64,000 nucleotides of DNA from CAIWHR01 sp963779805 (GCA_963779805.1 CAVZZN010000014.1:124001-188000); one strand, 5' to 3'. Counted from the first letter of the stretch, positions 19,150 to 28,685 are shown. Numbers and translations: made by a program. Notes: generated by a model not told the origin, from the letters alone.

Positions 19150-19713
19150 ATGCTGCGCCGAAACTTTCTGTGGACGCTCGGAGCCACCGGAGTCGCCTGG
19201 GCGACCGCGCGTGCCGTGGCGGGACCCGCTGCGCGCGTCACGCCCGCGGACGTGGAGGACATGCGTCGCAACTGGCGCGCGCTGCTGCGCCCCGGCGTGC
19301 AGGTCCCCGGTCCCGCCGATGCCTTGACGCGCTCGAAGGACGAGTGGAAGAAGAGCTTCACCGCGCTCGAATACGACGTGCTGCGCGAGGAAGGCACCGA
19401 GCGCGCGTTCACGAGCCCGCTCAACGACGAGAAGCGCGCCGGCATCTTCTCGTGCAAGGGCTGCGATCTGCCGCTGTTCACCTCGCGCATGAAATTCGAC
19501 AGCGGCACCGGATGGCCGAGCTTCATCACCAGCATCCCGGGGCATCTCGCCACCAAGCGCGACACCTCGTTCATGATGGTGCGCACCGAGTATCACTGCG
19601 TGCGCTGCGGGAGCCATCACGGCCATCTGTTCGACGACGGCCCGCCGCCTACGCACGAGCGTTGGTGCAGCAACGGCATCGCGCTCAAGTTCGTTCCCGC
19701 GCGCCTCGCCTGA
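19150..19713 (+). CDS. msrB: peptide-methionine (R)-S-oxide reductase with twin-arginine signal
   Basis: The 187-residue protein repairs methionine-R-sulfoxide. The MsrB core has the two zinc CxxC pairs (CKGC and CVRC), the SGTGWPSF substrate loop and the catalytic Cys in ERWCSNGIALKF. The N-terminus MLRRNFLWTLGATGVAWATA is a twin-arginine-type signal, so the enzyme is probably exported folded to the periplasm. This differs from the usual cytosolic MsrB, which lacks about 50 of these residues. AAGGAG stands just before the ATG at 19150. Confidence 0.9.
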   Translation: MLRRNFLWTLGATGVAWATARAVAGPAARVTPADVEDMRRNWRALLRPGVQVPGPADALTRSKDEWKKSFTALEYDVLREEGTERAFTSPLNDEKRAGIFSCKGCDLPLFTSRMKFDSGTGWPSFITSIPGHLATKRDTSFMMVRTEYHCVRCGSHHGHLFDDGPPPTHERWCSNGIALKFVPARLA

Positions 19714-19730
19714 CGCGGATCAACCTGTCC

Positions 19731-19763
19731 CGGCCGCGGCAGTGTTATGCGCTGCCGCGGCCG
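19731..19763. terminator. strong 12-bp hairpin after msrB (terminator-like, no T-tract)
   Basis: CGGCCGCGGCAG (19731-19742) is a perfect inverted match to CTGCCGCGGCCG (19752-19763) around a 9-base loop. It lies 18 bp after the msrB stop and before the promoter of the EF-G-like gene. No T-run follows on either strand, so it may be an mRNA 3'-end stabiliser or pause site rather than a true intrinsic terminator. Confidence 0.5.
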
Positions 19764-19786
19764 CCTGTCGCGAACGGCGCCGGCAT

Positions 19787-19816
19787 TTGGCAGGAAGGAT
19801 GAGGGCAGGGTAAATT
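19787..19816 (+). promoter_or_regulatory. sigma-70-type promoter of the EF-G-like gene
   Basis: TTGGCA (19787-19792), an 18-bp spacer and TAAATT (19811-19816) stand 28 bp before the ATG. GGAGG at 19831-19835 is the ribosome binding site. Confidence 0.5.
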
Positions 19817-19843
19817 GATGCCTTGTTCATGGAGGAACAAGGC

Positions 19844-21895
19844 ATGGCGCAATTCGCCACTGAGAACATCCGTACGCTTGCGCTCGTGGGTCACGGCGGC
19901 GCCGGCAAGACCACGCTCGCCGAGGCGCTGCTCGCCAAGGCCGGCGCGATCCAGGCCGCCGGCTCGGTCGAGCGCGGCACCACCGTCAGCGATTTCGACC
20001 CGCTCGAGAAGACGTTCCAGCACTCGCTGCGCGCATCGGTGCTGCACCTGGAAACGGGCGCCACGCGCGTGCACATGGTCGACACGCCCGGGTACCCGGA
20101 TTTCATCGGCCAGGCGATCGGTGCGCTCGATGCCGTCGAAACGGCGGCGGTGGTCGTGAATGCGCAGGCCGGCGTCGAGCTGATCACGTCGCGGATGATG
20201 GATTGGGCGGCCACGCGGCGCCTGTGCCGGCTCGTCATCGTGAACAAGATCGACGCGGAAAACGTCGACCTGCCGGCGCTGCTCGCGGCGATCCAGGCGA
20301 CGTTCGGCAAGGAATGCCTGCCGATCAACCTTCCGGCCGATGGCGGGAAGAAGGTCGTGGACTGCTTCTTCAACCCGGCCGGCGAAGCCGATTTCTCGTC
20401 CGTGTCGGCTGCCCACGGTGCGCTCGTCGACCAGGTGGTGGAGGTGGACGAGGAGCTCATGGCGCTCTATCTCGAGCAGGGCGAGGTCGCCCCCGAGCAG
20501 CTGCACGCGCCGTTCGAGAAGGCCTTGCGCGAAGGTCATCTCGTGCCGGTGTGCTTCGTGAGCGCGAAGAACGGCGCCGGCGTGCAGGAGCTGCTCGACG
20601 TGATGGTGAAGCTCCTGCCGAATCCGAGCGAAGGCAACCCGCCGCTCTTCTACAAGGGCGAAGGCGAGGCCGCGCAGGAGTTTCGCTCCGAGCCCGACCC
20701 GAAGAAGCACGTGCTCGCGCACGTGTTCAAGGTGGTCATGGACCCTTTCGTGGGCAAGCTCGGCGTGTTCCGCGTGCACCAGGGCACGGTGAGCAAGGAC
20801 ACGCAGCTCTTCGTGGGCGACGGGCGCAAGCCGTTCAAGGTGGGGCACCTGCTGATGCTGCAGGGGAGCAAGAGCGTCGAGATCGATGCCGCGGTGCCGG
20901 GCGACATCGCCGCGGTCGCGAAAGTGGAGGAGGTGACGTTCGATTGCGTGCTGCACGACTCGCACGACGAGGACCAGATCCACATGCGCCCGCTGGAGTT
21001 TCCGACGCCCATGCAGGGCGTGGCGCTCACGCCGAAGAAGCGCGGCGACGAGCAGCGCATCTCCGAAGTGCTGAATCGCCTGATCGCCGAGGACCCGACG
21101 CTTTCGCTCGAGCACGATCCGACGTCGAACGAGACGGTGCTGCGCGCGCTCGGTGATCTGCACCTGCGCTCGGTGCTCGAGCGCATGTCGAGCCAGTTCA
21201 AGGTCGAGGTCGATACGCGCCCGCCGCGCATTCCCTACCGCGAGACGATCACGGCGAACGCCGAAGGCTTCCATCGCCACAAGAAACAGACCGGCGGTGC
21301 GGGTCAGTTCGGCGAGGTGTCGCTGCGCATCGAGCCGCTGCCGCGCGGCGGGGGTTTCGAGTTCGTCGATGCCACGAAGGGCGGGGTCATTCCGCACAAC
21401 TTCATGCCCGCCGTGCAGAAGGGCGTGGAGCAGGTGCTCGTGGGCGGCGCGGTCGCGGGCTTCCCGCTCCAGGACGTGCGCGTGGTGGTGTACGACGGCA
21501 AGCACCATCCGGTCGACTCGAAGGAAGTCGCGTTCATCGCGGCAGGCAAGAAGGCGTTCCTCGACGCGATCGAGAAGGCGCGCCCCATCGTGCTCGAACC
21601 GATCGTCAGCCTCGAGATCACGTGCCCGGAAGCGAGCACCGGCGATATCGCAGGCGATCTGTCGTCACGCCGGGGGCAGGTCACCGGCACGCGCGCGATG
21701 CAGGCGGGCACCCTCGCCGTCGAGGGTGTCGCACCGCTCGCGGAGCTGGAAGGCTACTCGGCGCGCCTGAAGTCCGTCACGGGCGGCCACGGCTCCTGGA
21801 CGATGGCGCTGTCGCATTACGAGCCCGCACCGCCGCAGCTGCAGCAGAAGCTCGCCACGGAATACCAGAAGCACCGCAAGCACGAAGAAGACTGA
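19844..21895 (+). CDS. elongation factor G-like translational GTPase (EF-G paralogue)
   Basis: The 683-residue GTPase has the G1 loop GHGGAGKTT, G3 DTPGYPDF and G4 NKID, then EF-G domains II to V, ending with the domain V segment RRGQVTGTRAM. G1 and the overall sequence differ from standard FusA (usually AHIDAGKTT). It is also not in the rpsL-rpsG-fusA-tuf operon, so it is a paralogue of the EF-G2/FusA-like type. Its role may be in ribosome recycling or stress, but this cannot be read from sequence. GGAGG precedes the ATG. The gene is intact and ends 12 bp before a palindromic repeat. Confidence 0.85.
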   Translation: MAQFATENIRTLALVGHGGAGKTTLAEALLAKAGAIQAAGSVERGTTVSDFDPLEKTFQHSLRASVLHLETGATRVHMVDTPGYPDFIGQAIGALDAVETAAVVVNAQAGVELITSRMMDWAATRRLCRLVIVNKIDAENVDLPALLAAIQATFGKECLPINLPADGGKKVVDCFFNPAGEADFSSVSAAHGALVDQVVEVDEELMALYLEQGEVAPEQLHAPFEKALREGHLVPVCFVSAKNGAGVQELLDVMVKLLPNPSEGNPPLFYKGEGEAAQEFRSEPDPKKHVLAHVFKVVMDPFVGKLGVFRVHQGTVSKDTQLFVGDGRKPFKVGHLLMLQGSKSVEIDAAVPGDIAAVAKVEEVTFDCVLHDSHDEDQIHMRPLEFPTPMQGVALTPKKRGDEQRISEVLNRLIAEDPTLSLEHDPTSNETVLRALGDLHLRSVLERMSSQFKVEVDTRPPRIPYRETITANAEGFHRHKKQTGGAGQFGEVSLRIEPLPRGGGFEFVDATKGGVIPHNFMPAVQKGVEQVLVGGAVAGFPLQDVRVVVYDGKHHPVDSKEVAFIAAGKKAFLDAIEKARPIVLEPIVSLEITCPEASTGDIAGDLSSRRGQVTGTRAMQAGTLAVEGVAPLAELEGYSARLKSVTGGHGSWTMALSHYEPAPPQLQQKLATEYQKHRKHEED

Positions 21896-21907
21896 CTGTC
21901 CCATCCC

Positions 21908-21976
21908 TTACTCGGAGTAATTACTCCGAGTAAGGCGCAAAGCAGACCCGTTACTCGGAGTAATTACTCTGAGTAA
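21908..21976. repeat. two copies of a paired palindrome, units TTACTCNGAGTAA
   Basis: Copy 1 (21908-21933) is two 13-bp units back to back, TTACTCGGAGTAA and TTACTCCGAGTAA, together a perfect 26-bp palindrome. Copy 2 (21951-21976) is TTACTCGGAGTAA plus TTACTCTGAGTAA. They are 17 bp apart and sit exactly where the EF-G-like gene and phr converge. The phr frame ends inside copy 2. A third copy is at 39539, also in a convergent junction. The AT-rich sequence contrasts sharply with its surroundings. It may be a REP-type element or a bidirectional transcript end. Confidence 0.85.
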
Positions 21977-23425
21977 GGGGGTTGCGGTGCCTCGGTTTTC
22001 ACCTCCCCGAACGCCTGCAGCGTGCGCTCGCGCGCGAGCGCGTGGTCCACGATCGGTTCCGGGTACGTGCGGCCGAGGCGGATGCCCTTCGCTTCGAGGC
22101 AGCGCGGGAGGTACGCGCCACGGCGCGTGAATCTCGCTTGCGTCGAGCGCCGCGAGCGCCGGCACGCGGCTGCGGATGTAGGTGCCCTCGGGATCGAAGC
22201 GCTCCGACTGCGTGACGGGATTGAAGATGCGAAACCACGGCTGCGCATCGCAACCCGTCGAGGCCGCCCACTGCCAGCCGCCGTTGTTCGACGCGAGCTC
22301 GTAGTCGAGCAGGCGGCGGCGAAGTAGCGCTCCCCGCGGCGCCAGTCGATCAGCAGGTCCTTCACGAGGAAGCTCGCGGTCACCATGCGCAGGCGGTTGT
22401 GCATCCAGCCCGTCGCGTTGAGCTCGCGCATCGCGGCATCCACGAGCGGATAACCCGTGCGTCCCTCGCACCACGCCGCGAATCGCCGCTTCGTCGTCGC
22501 GAAATCGCACGCGACGATATTCCAGCCGGAACGGATCGTCGACGACGCGCGGGTAATGCCAGAGGAGCTGCGAGTAGAACTCGCGCCAGGCGAGCTCGTT
22601 GCGCCACGCGCCGGCGCCCGCCGAGCCTCGTTCGGCGCGCGTGTGGGCCGCACGCGCGAGCTCGCGGATCGACACCGTCCCGAAGCGCAGGTGCACCGAC
22701 AGGCGCGACGTGCCGGATTGCGCCGGGAAATCGCGCGCGTCGGCGTACGCATCGATGCGATGCATGAACTGCTCGAGCGCACGACGTCCGCCGTCCATGC
22801 CCGGCTCGACGCCGGATGCGTGCAGATCGCACCCTTCGAAACCGATCGCGGACAGCTCGGGGACGCCGTGGTCGCGAGCCGAAACCGGCGCTGCGAGGTG
22901 CGCCCAGGCGCTCTCGATGGGGTGGGCCGAAAGCTGCGCCTCGGTCAGGCGCTTGAGCCAGGCGTTGCGATACGGCGTGAACACCGCATACGGCCGTCCG
23001 CCCTGCGTCATCACCTCGTCGGTGTCGAGGACGACGTGGTCCTTGAGCGCGTGAAAGGCGATGCCGTGCGCACGCAAGGCGCGCTCCACCGCGGCGTCCC
23101 GCTCGCGCGCGGCCGGCTCGTAGTCGCGATTGCAGAACACCTCCTCCACGGCGAGGGCGCGGGCGAGCGCCGGGATCGCGCGCTGCGCATGATCGTGCAG
23201 CACGACGAGTGCGCCGCCGCGTGCGCGCAGCGCGGCATCGAGCTCGACGAGACTCGCCCGGATGAATGCGACGCGGCGGTCGCTGCGCGACGGCAGCGCA
23301 TCGAGGATCGTGCGATCGAATACGAACGCGCAGTGCACCCGGTCATGCGCATGGAGCGCGGCGGCGAGCGCGGCGTTGTCGAAGTCGCGCAGGTCGCGCC
23401 GGAACCACACCAGCGCGCCGGTCAC
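21964..23425 (-). CDS. phr: deoxyribodipyrimidine photolyase (three frameshifts)
   Basis: This FAD enzyme repairs cyclobutane pyrimidine dimers with light. From the GTG at 23425 it reads MTGALVWFRRDLRDFDNAAL (antenna-binding Rossmann domain), then continues across frames: an extra base near 22486, a missing base near 22320 and an extra base near 22116. The FAD domain motifs GRTGYPLVDAAMRELNATGWMHNR, SNNGGWQWAASTGCDAQPWFR and AKGIRLGRTYPEPIVDH are all present. Repaired length is about 487 residues, normal for class I. Its GTG overlaps the phoD stop (GTGA), so the two are translationally coupled. The terminal PYSE codons and stop come from the palindromic repeat. Confidence 0.88.
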
Positions 23426-24734
23426 GGCTTCGCGCGCGGGAACTGCAGGTCACGCACCGCGACTTCGTGTCGCCAGAGCAGCACGCCGTTGCTGTCGTAG
23501 CTCTCGAACGCGAGGCGGCGCGCCGTGCCGGGCCCGCTCACACGCAGCAGTCCGAACTGGCGCTGGGTGTCGCAGGGTGTCGGGCACGAGGTCGGGATTG
23601 TCGCGCTCGGCGGCGTCGGGCTTGTCGCGCGCAACGCTGGTGAGCGGCGAGGACGTGAACTCGTAGAGCGGGTAAGCCCCGGCGCGCTCGACGCGCAGCA
23701 GCTCGCCCAAATGCAGGTCTCCCGAAAGGAAGACGACGCCGTCGATCTTCTGCTGCGCGAGCCAGTCCGCGAGCTGCTTGCGCTCCTGCGGAAAGTCGTG
23801 CAGCCCTTCGAACCGCTGCGCCCGTCCCCACATCTGGCTTCCGTTGGCGACGATCTTCACGTGTGCCTTCGAATACAGCAACGCCTCCTTGAGCCACTCC
23901 AGCTGCGCCGCGCCGAACATCGACTTCTCGGGTACGTCGGGGTAGCGGTCGGGATAGCGGTAATAGCGATCGTCGAGCAGGAAGATGTCCACGTCCGCAA
24001 GGCGCACCCAGCCGAAGATGCCCGGCACTTCCGGCAGGCCGAACGACGGATTCGGCCAGTAGCGCTTGAAGAGCTTGAGCGTCTCGCCCTTGAACACGTA
24101 CGAGCGGTCCGCGTCGTTGGGGCCGTATTCGTGATCGTCCCAGATCGCGACGTGCGATGTGGCCGTGAGCAGCCTTTGCAGCGGCGCGAACGCGCGATCG
24201 CGCCGGTAGTGCGCCGCCATCGAGCCGGGATCGGTGAAGTCCGGCGTGTCGAGGTAGAGGCTGTCGCCGAGCCAGAGCATGAGGTCGGGCGACTTGGCGG
24301 CGATCGCGTCGAAGATCTGGTAGTCGCCGCCGGTACCGCGGAACCGCGGATCCGGATTCGCAACGCGGTGGCACGAACCGAGCGCGATCGTGAGCTCGGG
24401 CGCCTCTCTTGCGCGTCGCGCGTGGCGTTGCGTGCGCAGGACGCCTTCGCGCACGTCGCCTTCGGCCGCGACGCGGTAGTGATACGCGGTGCCCGGGCTG
24501 CAACCCGGGCACGCGGAACGTTGCGACGCCATCGGCCTCGGCCGTGCTGTCCACGGCGAAGTGCGCTGCGGGCCCGCCGGCTTCCGGCATGACGTCGATG
24601 CTGATCGCAGCCGGACGCTCCGTCTGCATCCACAGGATCGCGCTCGTGTAGTCGGCATAGCCGTGCATCACCACGAGCTTCGCCTGCGCCGATGCAGCGC
24701 ACAGCGCGCACAACAGGGCAAGGACGAGGCGCAC
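23422..24734 (-). CDS. phoD: alkaline phosphatase D-like metallophosphatase (two frameshifts)
   Basis: The protein begins with a GTG-started secretory signal, RLVLALLCALCAASAQAK, then an Ig-like PhoD N-domain, then the phosphatase domain with ALGSCHR, LWLGDSLYLD, IWDDHEYGPND, ANGSQMWG and FLSGDLHLGE, which supply the metal ligands. Extra bases near 24493 and 23566 break it; repaired length is about 436 residues. PhoD-type enzymes hydrolyse phosphodiesters and monoesters outside the cytoplasm. Pairing with phr by a 4-bp overlap suggests one transcript, though the two functions are unrelated. Confidence 0.85.
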
Positions 24735-24794
24735 GGGCGGTTGGACGGGATGCGGGAGGACCGACGCGATGCGGTGCGTGCGTCAAGGGCTCAA

Positions 24795-24823
24795 TTGTGC
24801 CGGCCTGACCCCCCGATTACAAT
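24795..24823 (+). promoter_or_regulatory. sigma-70-type promoter of the algH-ruvX-pyr operon
   Basis: TTGTGC (24795-24800), a 17-bp spacer and TACAAT (24818-24823) lie 80 bp before algH. Both elements are embedded in CAATTG hexamers (24792-24797 and 24820-24825). The transcript leader would be about 70 nt. No attenuator hairpin with a T-tract is visible in it. Confidence 0.55.
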
Positions 24824-24902
24824 TGGACGCGAGCGATCTCGTGACGCTTGCGCCGCGCGTCGCGAGCGGCGCAGCGGTGCGCGAGCGTCCGAAAGGTCAG
24901 CG

Positions 24903-25472
24903 ATGTCCGTGCAGCAGCCTCCCAACTTCAGCAACCATTTCCTGATCGCGATGCCGGGGATGACCGACCCCAACTTCGCGCACACGCTCACCTACGTCTG
25001 CGAGCACAACCAGGACGGGGCGCTCGGCATCGTCGTCAACAAGCCCACCGAGATGACGCTCTCGGCGCTGTTCCAGCAGATCGACGTTCCGCTCGCCGAT
25101 CCCGGCCTGGCGGCGGCACCCGTGCACTTCGGCGGGCCGGTGCAGGTCGACCGCGGCTTCGTGCTGCATCGTCCGCTCGGCAACTGGCAATCGACGCTCG
25201 CCTGCAGCGACGACGTCGGGCTCACCACTTCCAAGGACGTGCTCGAGGCCGTTGCCCGAGGTCGGGGTCCGCGGGAGGTGCTGGTGTCGCTCGGCTATGC
25301 CGGATGGTCGGCGGGCCAGCTCGAGCAGGAGATCGCGCAGAACGCGTGGCTCACGGTCGAGGCCGATCCCGACCTCCTGTTCGACGTGCCACCGGAGGGG
25401 CGGCTTCCCGCGGCGATGCATCTGCTCGGCATCGACTTCTCGCGCCTGTCCGACGATGTCGGGCACGCCTGA
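24903..25472 (+). CDS. algH: YqgE/AlgH family protein
   Basis: The 189-residue protein has the family pattern: NHFLIAMPGMTDPNF near the start, then GALGIVVNKPTEMTL, HFGGPVQVDRGFVLHR and LGYAGWSAGQLEQEI. The biochemical role is unknown; AlgH was named for an effect on alginate regulation. Its stop overlaps the ruvX start by 17 bp, the near-universal algH-ruvX pairing, and the pyr genes follow. It is the first gene of the operon, after the promoter at 24795. Confidence 0.92.
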   Translation: MSVQQPPNFSNHFLIAMPGMTDPNFAHTLTYVCEHNQDGALGIVVNKPTEMTLSALFQQIDVPLADPGLAAAPVHFGGPVQVDRGFVLHRPLGNWQSTLACSDDVGLTTSKDVLEAVARGRGPREVLVSLGYAGWSAGQLEQEIAQNAWLTVEADPDLLFDVPPEGRLPAAMHLLGIDFSRLSDDVGHA

Positions 25473-25920
25473 CCCGACCGACTTTCCGCCGGCTGCGGCC
25501 GGAACCGTACTGGGACTCGATTTCGGCACGCGCAAGATCGGCGTCGCGCTCGGCAACACGATCACCGGGACGGCCGAGGCGCTCGTGACCCTGCACGAAG
25601 AAGCGAAAGCGGCGCGCATGGCGGCCATCGCTGCGCTCGTCGAGGCGTGGCAGCCGATCGCGATCGTCGTCGGCCGCCCGGTGCACGCCGACGGCACGCC
25701 GCACGAGACCACGCGGCTCGCCGAGCGCTTTGCGCGCCAGCTGCGTGCGCGCTTCGAAGTGCCTGTGGCCGAGGTCGATGAGCGGTACACTACGCAGGTC
25801 GCCGAGACCATGCACCGCAACCTGCGACGAAGCCGCGCCTGCGATCCTGGCCGCGATGCGCTCGCCGCGCAGGTCATCCTCCAGGCCTGGCTCGATGCCC
25901 GCCCCCGCACGTCACCATGA
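25456..25920 (+). CDS. ruvX: Holliday junction resolvase-like RuvX/YqgF
   Basis: The 154-residue RNase H-fold protein shows LGLDFGTRKIGVALGN (first catalytic Asp), IVVGRPVHADGTPHE and VDERYTT, with a final Asp region AAQVILQAWLDA. YqgF is linked to 16S rRNA 5'-end processing and to Holliday-junction resolution. The stretch between VDERYTT and AAQVILQ (HRNLRRSRACDPGRD) is less conserved than usual but stays in frame. It overlaps algH by 17 bp and pyrR by 4 bp (ATGA). Confidence 0.9.
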   Translation: MSGTPDPTDFPPAAAGTVLGLDFGTRKIGVALGNTITGTAEALVTLHEEAKAARMAAIAALVEAWQPIAIVVGRPVHADGTPHETTRLAERFARQLRARFEVPVAEVDERYTTQVAETMHRNLRRSRACDPGRDALAAQVILQAWLDARPRTSP

Positions 25921-26444
25921 CCTCGTCCACTCAGCTCCCCGACGCCGAAGCCGTCCTCGAGTCGCTCGCCGCATCCATGCGCGGCGCCGTTGCCCACGAC
26001 GCCTGTCTCGTGGGGATCTACTCCGGCGGCGCCTGGCTTGCCGAGCGCCTCGCCCGGATGATCCCCGGCGAGCATCCCGTCGGCCTCATCGACGTGTCCT
26101 TCCATCGCGACGACTTCGCCCGCACGGGCCTGAAGCGCGGCGTCAAGCGTACCGATCTGCCGTTCGAGGTCGCAGGCGCGACCATCGTGCTGGTCGACGA
26201 CGTGCTCTACACCGGCCGCAGCGTGCGCGCCGCCATCAACGAGCTGTTCGACTTCGGCCGGCCCGCGAACGTGGAGCTCGCGGTGCTCGTCGATCGCGGT
26301 GGCCGCGAGCTGCCGATCGAGGCGACGTACGTCGGCACGCGCCTCGCGGTGGCGAAGGACCTGTCGATCGTGCTCTCGAAGGGCGAAGGCGATCGGCTGC
26401 TGCTCGCCGCCGAGCCCGCGACGGGAGTGCACGCCGATGCGTAA
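25917..26444 (+). CDS. pyrR: pyrimidine operon regulator / uracil phosphoribosyltransferase PyrR
   Basis: The 175-residue protein has the PRPP-binding motif IVLVDDVLYTGRSVRAA and the PyrR-specific segments LIDVSFHRDDF and VLVDRGGRELPI. PyrR can make UMP from uracil and PRPP. In Gram-positives it also binds pyr mRNA; that role is not established for betaproteobacteria. It overlaps ruvX by 4 bp and pyrB by 8 bp, which implies tight translational coupling. Confidence 0.92.
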   Translation: MTSSTQLPDAEAVLESLAASMRGAVAHDACLVGIYSGGAWLAERLARMIPGEHPVGLIDVSFHRDDFARTGLKRGVKRTDLPFEVAGATIVLVDDVLYTGRSVRAAINELFDFGRPANVELAVLVDRGGRELPIEATYVGTRLAVAKDLSIVLSKGEGDRLLLAAEPATGVHADA

Positions 26445-27396
26445 TCCCCAGCTCGACGCCGACGGCGCGCTGATCCACCTGCTCACGCTCGAAGGCCTGC
26501 CGGCGGACGTGATCCGCCACATCCTCGACACCGCGGTGCCGTTCACGTCGATCTCGGAGCGCGAGGTGAAGAAGGTGCCGCTGCTGCGCGGCAAGGGCGT
26601 GTTCAACCTGTTCTTCGAGAACTCGACCCGCACGCGCACGACGTTCGAGATCGCGGCCAAGCGCCTGTCGGCCGACGTCATCAACCTCAACATCGGGGCA
26701 TCGTCCACGACCAAGGGCGAGACGCTGCTCGACACGGTCGACAACCTCGTCGCGATGAACGCCGACATGTTCGTGGTGCGCCACTCGCAGTCCGGTGCGC
26801 CGCACCTCATCGCGCAGCATCTGAACCGGACGGGCCGCTCGCACGTGCACGTGGTCAATGCCGGCGACGGTCGCCACGCGCATCCCACGCAGGGCCTGCT
26901 CGATCTGTTCACCATCCGGCACTACAAGAAGGAGTTCACGAACCTCACGGTGGCGGTCGTCGGCGACATCCTGCACTCGCGCGTGGCGCGCTCGCTCATC
27001 CACGGCCTCACGACGATGGGCGCGCCGGAGGTGCGGGTGATCGGCCCGCAGACGCTGCTTCCCACCGCGCTGCAGTCGCTCGGCGTGCGCGTGTTCCACG
27101 ACATGCGCGCGGGTCTCGCGGGCTGCGACGTCGTCGTGATGCTGCGGCTGCAGAACGAGCGCATGAAGGGCGCGCTGCTGCCTTCGGCCGGCGAATTCTT
27201 CAAGCACTACGGCCTGACCCCCGAGAAGCTCGCGCTCGCCAAGCCCGATGCCATCGTGATGCATCCCGGGCCCATGAATCGCGGCGTCGAGATCGATTCG
27301 GCCGTGGCCGACGGCACGCACGCGGTGATCCTGAACCAGGTGACCTTCGGGATCGCCGTGCGCATGGCCGTGCTGGCCATTCTGGCGGGGAACTAG
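26437..27396 (+). CDS. pyrB: aspartate carbamoyltransferase catalytic subunit
   Basis: The 319-residue enzyme joins carbamoyl phosphate and aspartate, committing to pyrimidine synthesis. It has the carbamoyl-phosphate loop FFENSTRTRTTFE, the second-subunit loop SSTTKGE, HPTQGLLD and the C-terminal PGPMNRGVEID. No pyrI follows. The next gene is a dihydroorotase homologue without zinc ligands, which is the class A ATCase arrangement in which a pseudo-dihydroorotase scaffolds a dodecamer. pyrB overlaps pyrR by 8 bp and ends 1 bp before the next start. Confidence 0.95.
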   Translation: MRNPQLDADGALIHLLTLEGLPADVIRHILDTAVPFTSISEREVKKVPLLRGKGVFNLFFENSTRTRTTFEIAAKRLSADVINLNIGASSTTKGETLLDTVDNLVAMNADMFVVRHSQSGAPHLIAQHLNRTGRSHVHVVNAGDGRHAHPTQGLLDLFTIRHYKKEFTNLTVAVVGDILHSRVARSLIHGLTTMGAPEVRVIGPQTLLPTALQSLGVRVFHDMRAGLAGCDVVVMLRLQNERMKGALLPSAGEFFKHYGLTPEKLALAKPDAIVMHPGPMNRGVEIDSAVADGTHAVILNQVTFGIAVRMAVLAILAGN

Positions 27397-27397
27397 A

Positions 27398-28682
27398 GTG
27401 CGTATCGAGATCCGCGGGGGCAGGGTGGTCGATCCGGCGAGCGGGGTCGACCGGGTGGCGACGCTGTACGTCGCCGACGGCAGCATCGCGGGCATCGATG
27501 CGCGGCCGAAAGAGTGGCAGGCCGAGCGCGTGCTCGATGCTGCGGGCCTCGTCGTCGCACCGGGCCTGATCGACGCGGCGGTGCGCCTGCGCGAACCCGG
27601 ATTCGAATACAAGGCCACGCTGGAATCGGAGATGGCGGCCGCGGTCGCGGGCGGCGTGACGAGCCTCGCGTGTCCGCCGGATACGGATCCGCCGCTCGAC
27701 GAGCCGGGCCTGGTCGAGATGCTCAAGGACCGCGCGCGATTGTTGCGGCAGGCGCGGCTCTATCCGGTCGGCGCGCTGACCGTCGGCCTCGCCGGCGAAA
27801 CGCTCACCGAGATGGGCGAGCTCACGGAGGCCGGCTGCATCGCGTTCTCGCAGGCCGAGCGTCCGCTCGCCGATACGCAGGTGCTGCTGCGGGCGTTGCA
27901 GTACGCCGCCACGTTCGGGCATCGGGTGTGGCTGCGGCCGGAGGATCCGTATCTCGCGCACATGGGCGTCGCCCACGACGGCGAGGTCGCGACACGCCTC
28001 GGGCTTCCCGGTATTCCGCGCGCGGCCGAGACGGTCGCGCTCGGCACGATCTTCAACCTCGTGCGCGAAACCGGGGCCGCGGTGCACGTGTGCCGCCTGT
28101 CGACGGCCGAGGGCGTGACGATGGTCGCGGCAGCGAAGCAGGAGGGCCTGCCGGTGACGTGCGACGTCGCCGTGCACCACCTGCATCTGTCCGATATCGA
28201 CATCGGCTGGTTCGACACGCGCTGCCGGCTGGTGCCGCCGCTGCGCAGCACGCGCGACCGCGCAGCGCTGCGGGCCGGCCTGGCCGAGGGCACGATCGAC
28301 ATGGTGTGCTCCGATCACACGCCGGTGGACGACGACGGCAAGCAGGTCCCGTTCGGCGAAGCGGAAGCGGGCGCCACGGGCGTCGAATTGCTGCTGCCGC
28401 TCGTGCTTGTCGTGGGCCGAGCGCGACGGCGTCGCGCTCGCCGATGCGCTCGCGCGCATGACCGTCGGTCCGGCTGCCGTGCTGAACATCGACGGGGGGC
28501 ACGTCGCGGCGGGACAGCCTGCCGACCTGTGCGTGTTCGATCCCAAAGCGCCGTGGGTGATCGATGCGGGCTCGCTGCGCAGCCAGAGCAAGAACACGCC
28601 GTTCTTCGGCCACGAGCTCGTGGGCAAGGTGCGCTACACGATCGTCGGCGGCGAGCTCGTGTTCGAGGACGCGCCCCGCTGA
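27398..28682 (+). CDS. pyrC': dihydroorotase-like protein, probably catalytically inactive PyrC' (frameshifted)
   Basis: The amidohydrolase fold (about 427 residues after removing one extra T near 28407) begins at GTG 27398, 1 bp after pyrB. In active dihydroorotase the motif DxHVHLREPG supplies two zinc histidines. Here it reads GLIDAAVRLREPG, so both are gone, and the later TDHAPH-type motif is SDHTPVD. Such pseudo-dihydroorotases encoded after pyrB are known in Pseudomonas to be needed for ATCase assembly rather than catalysis. The true dihydroorotase must then lie elsewhere. Removing one base restores SWAERDGVALADALARMTVG at the C-terminus. Confidence 0.85.
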
Positions 28683-28685
28683 TCC

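Noticed and set aside
19731..19763. Calling the 12-bp hairpin a standard intrinsic terminator
   Set aside because: No T-run follows on either strand, so it is kept only as terminator-like.
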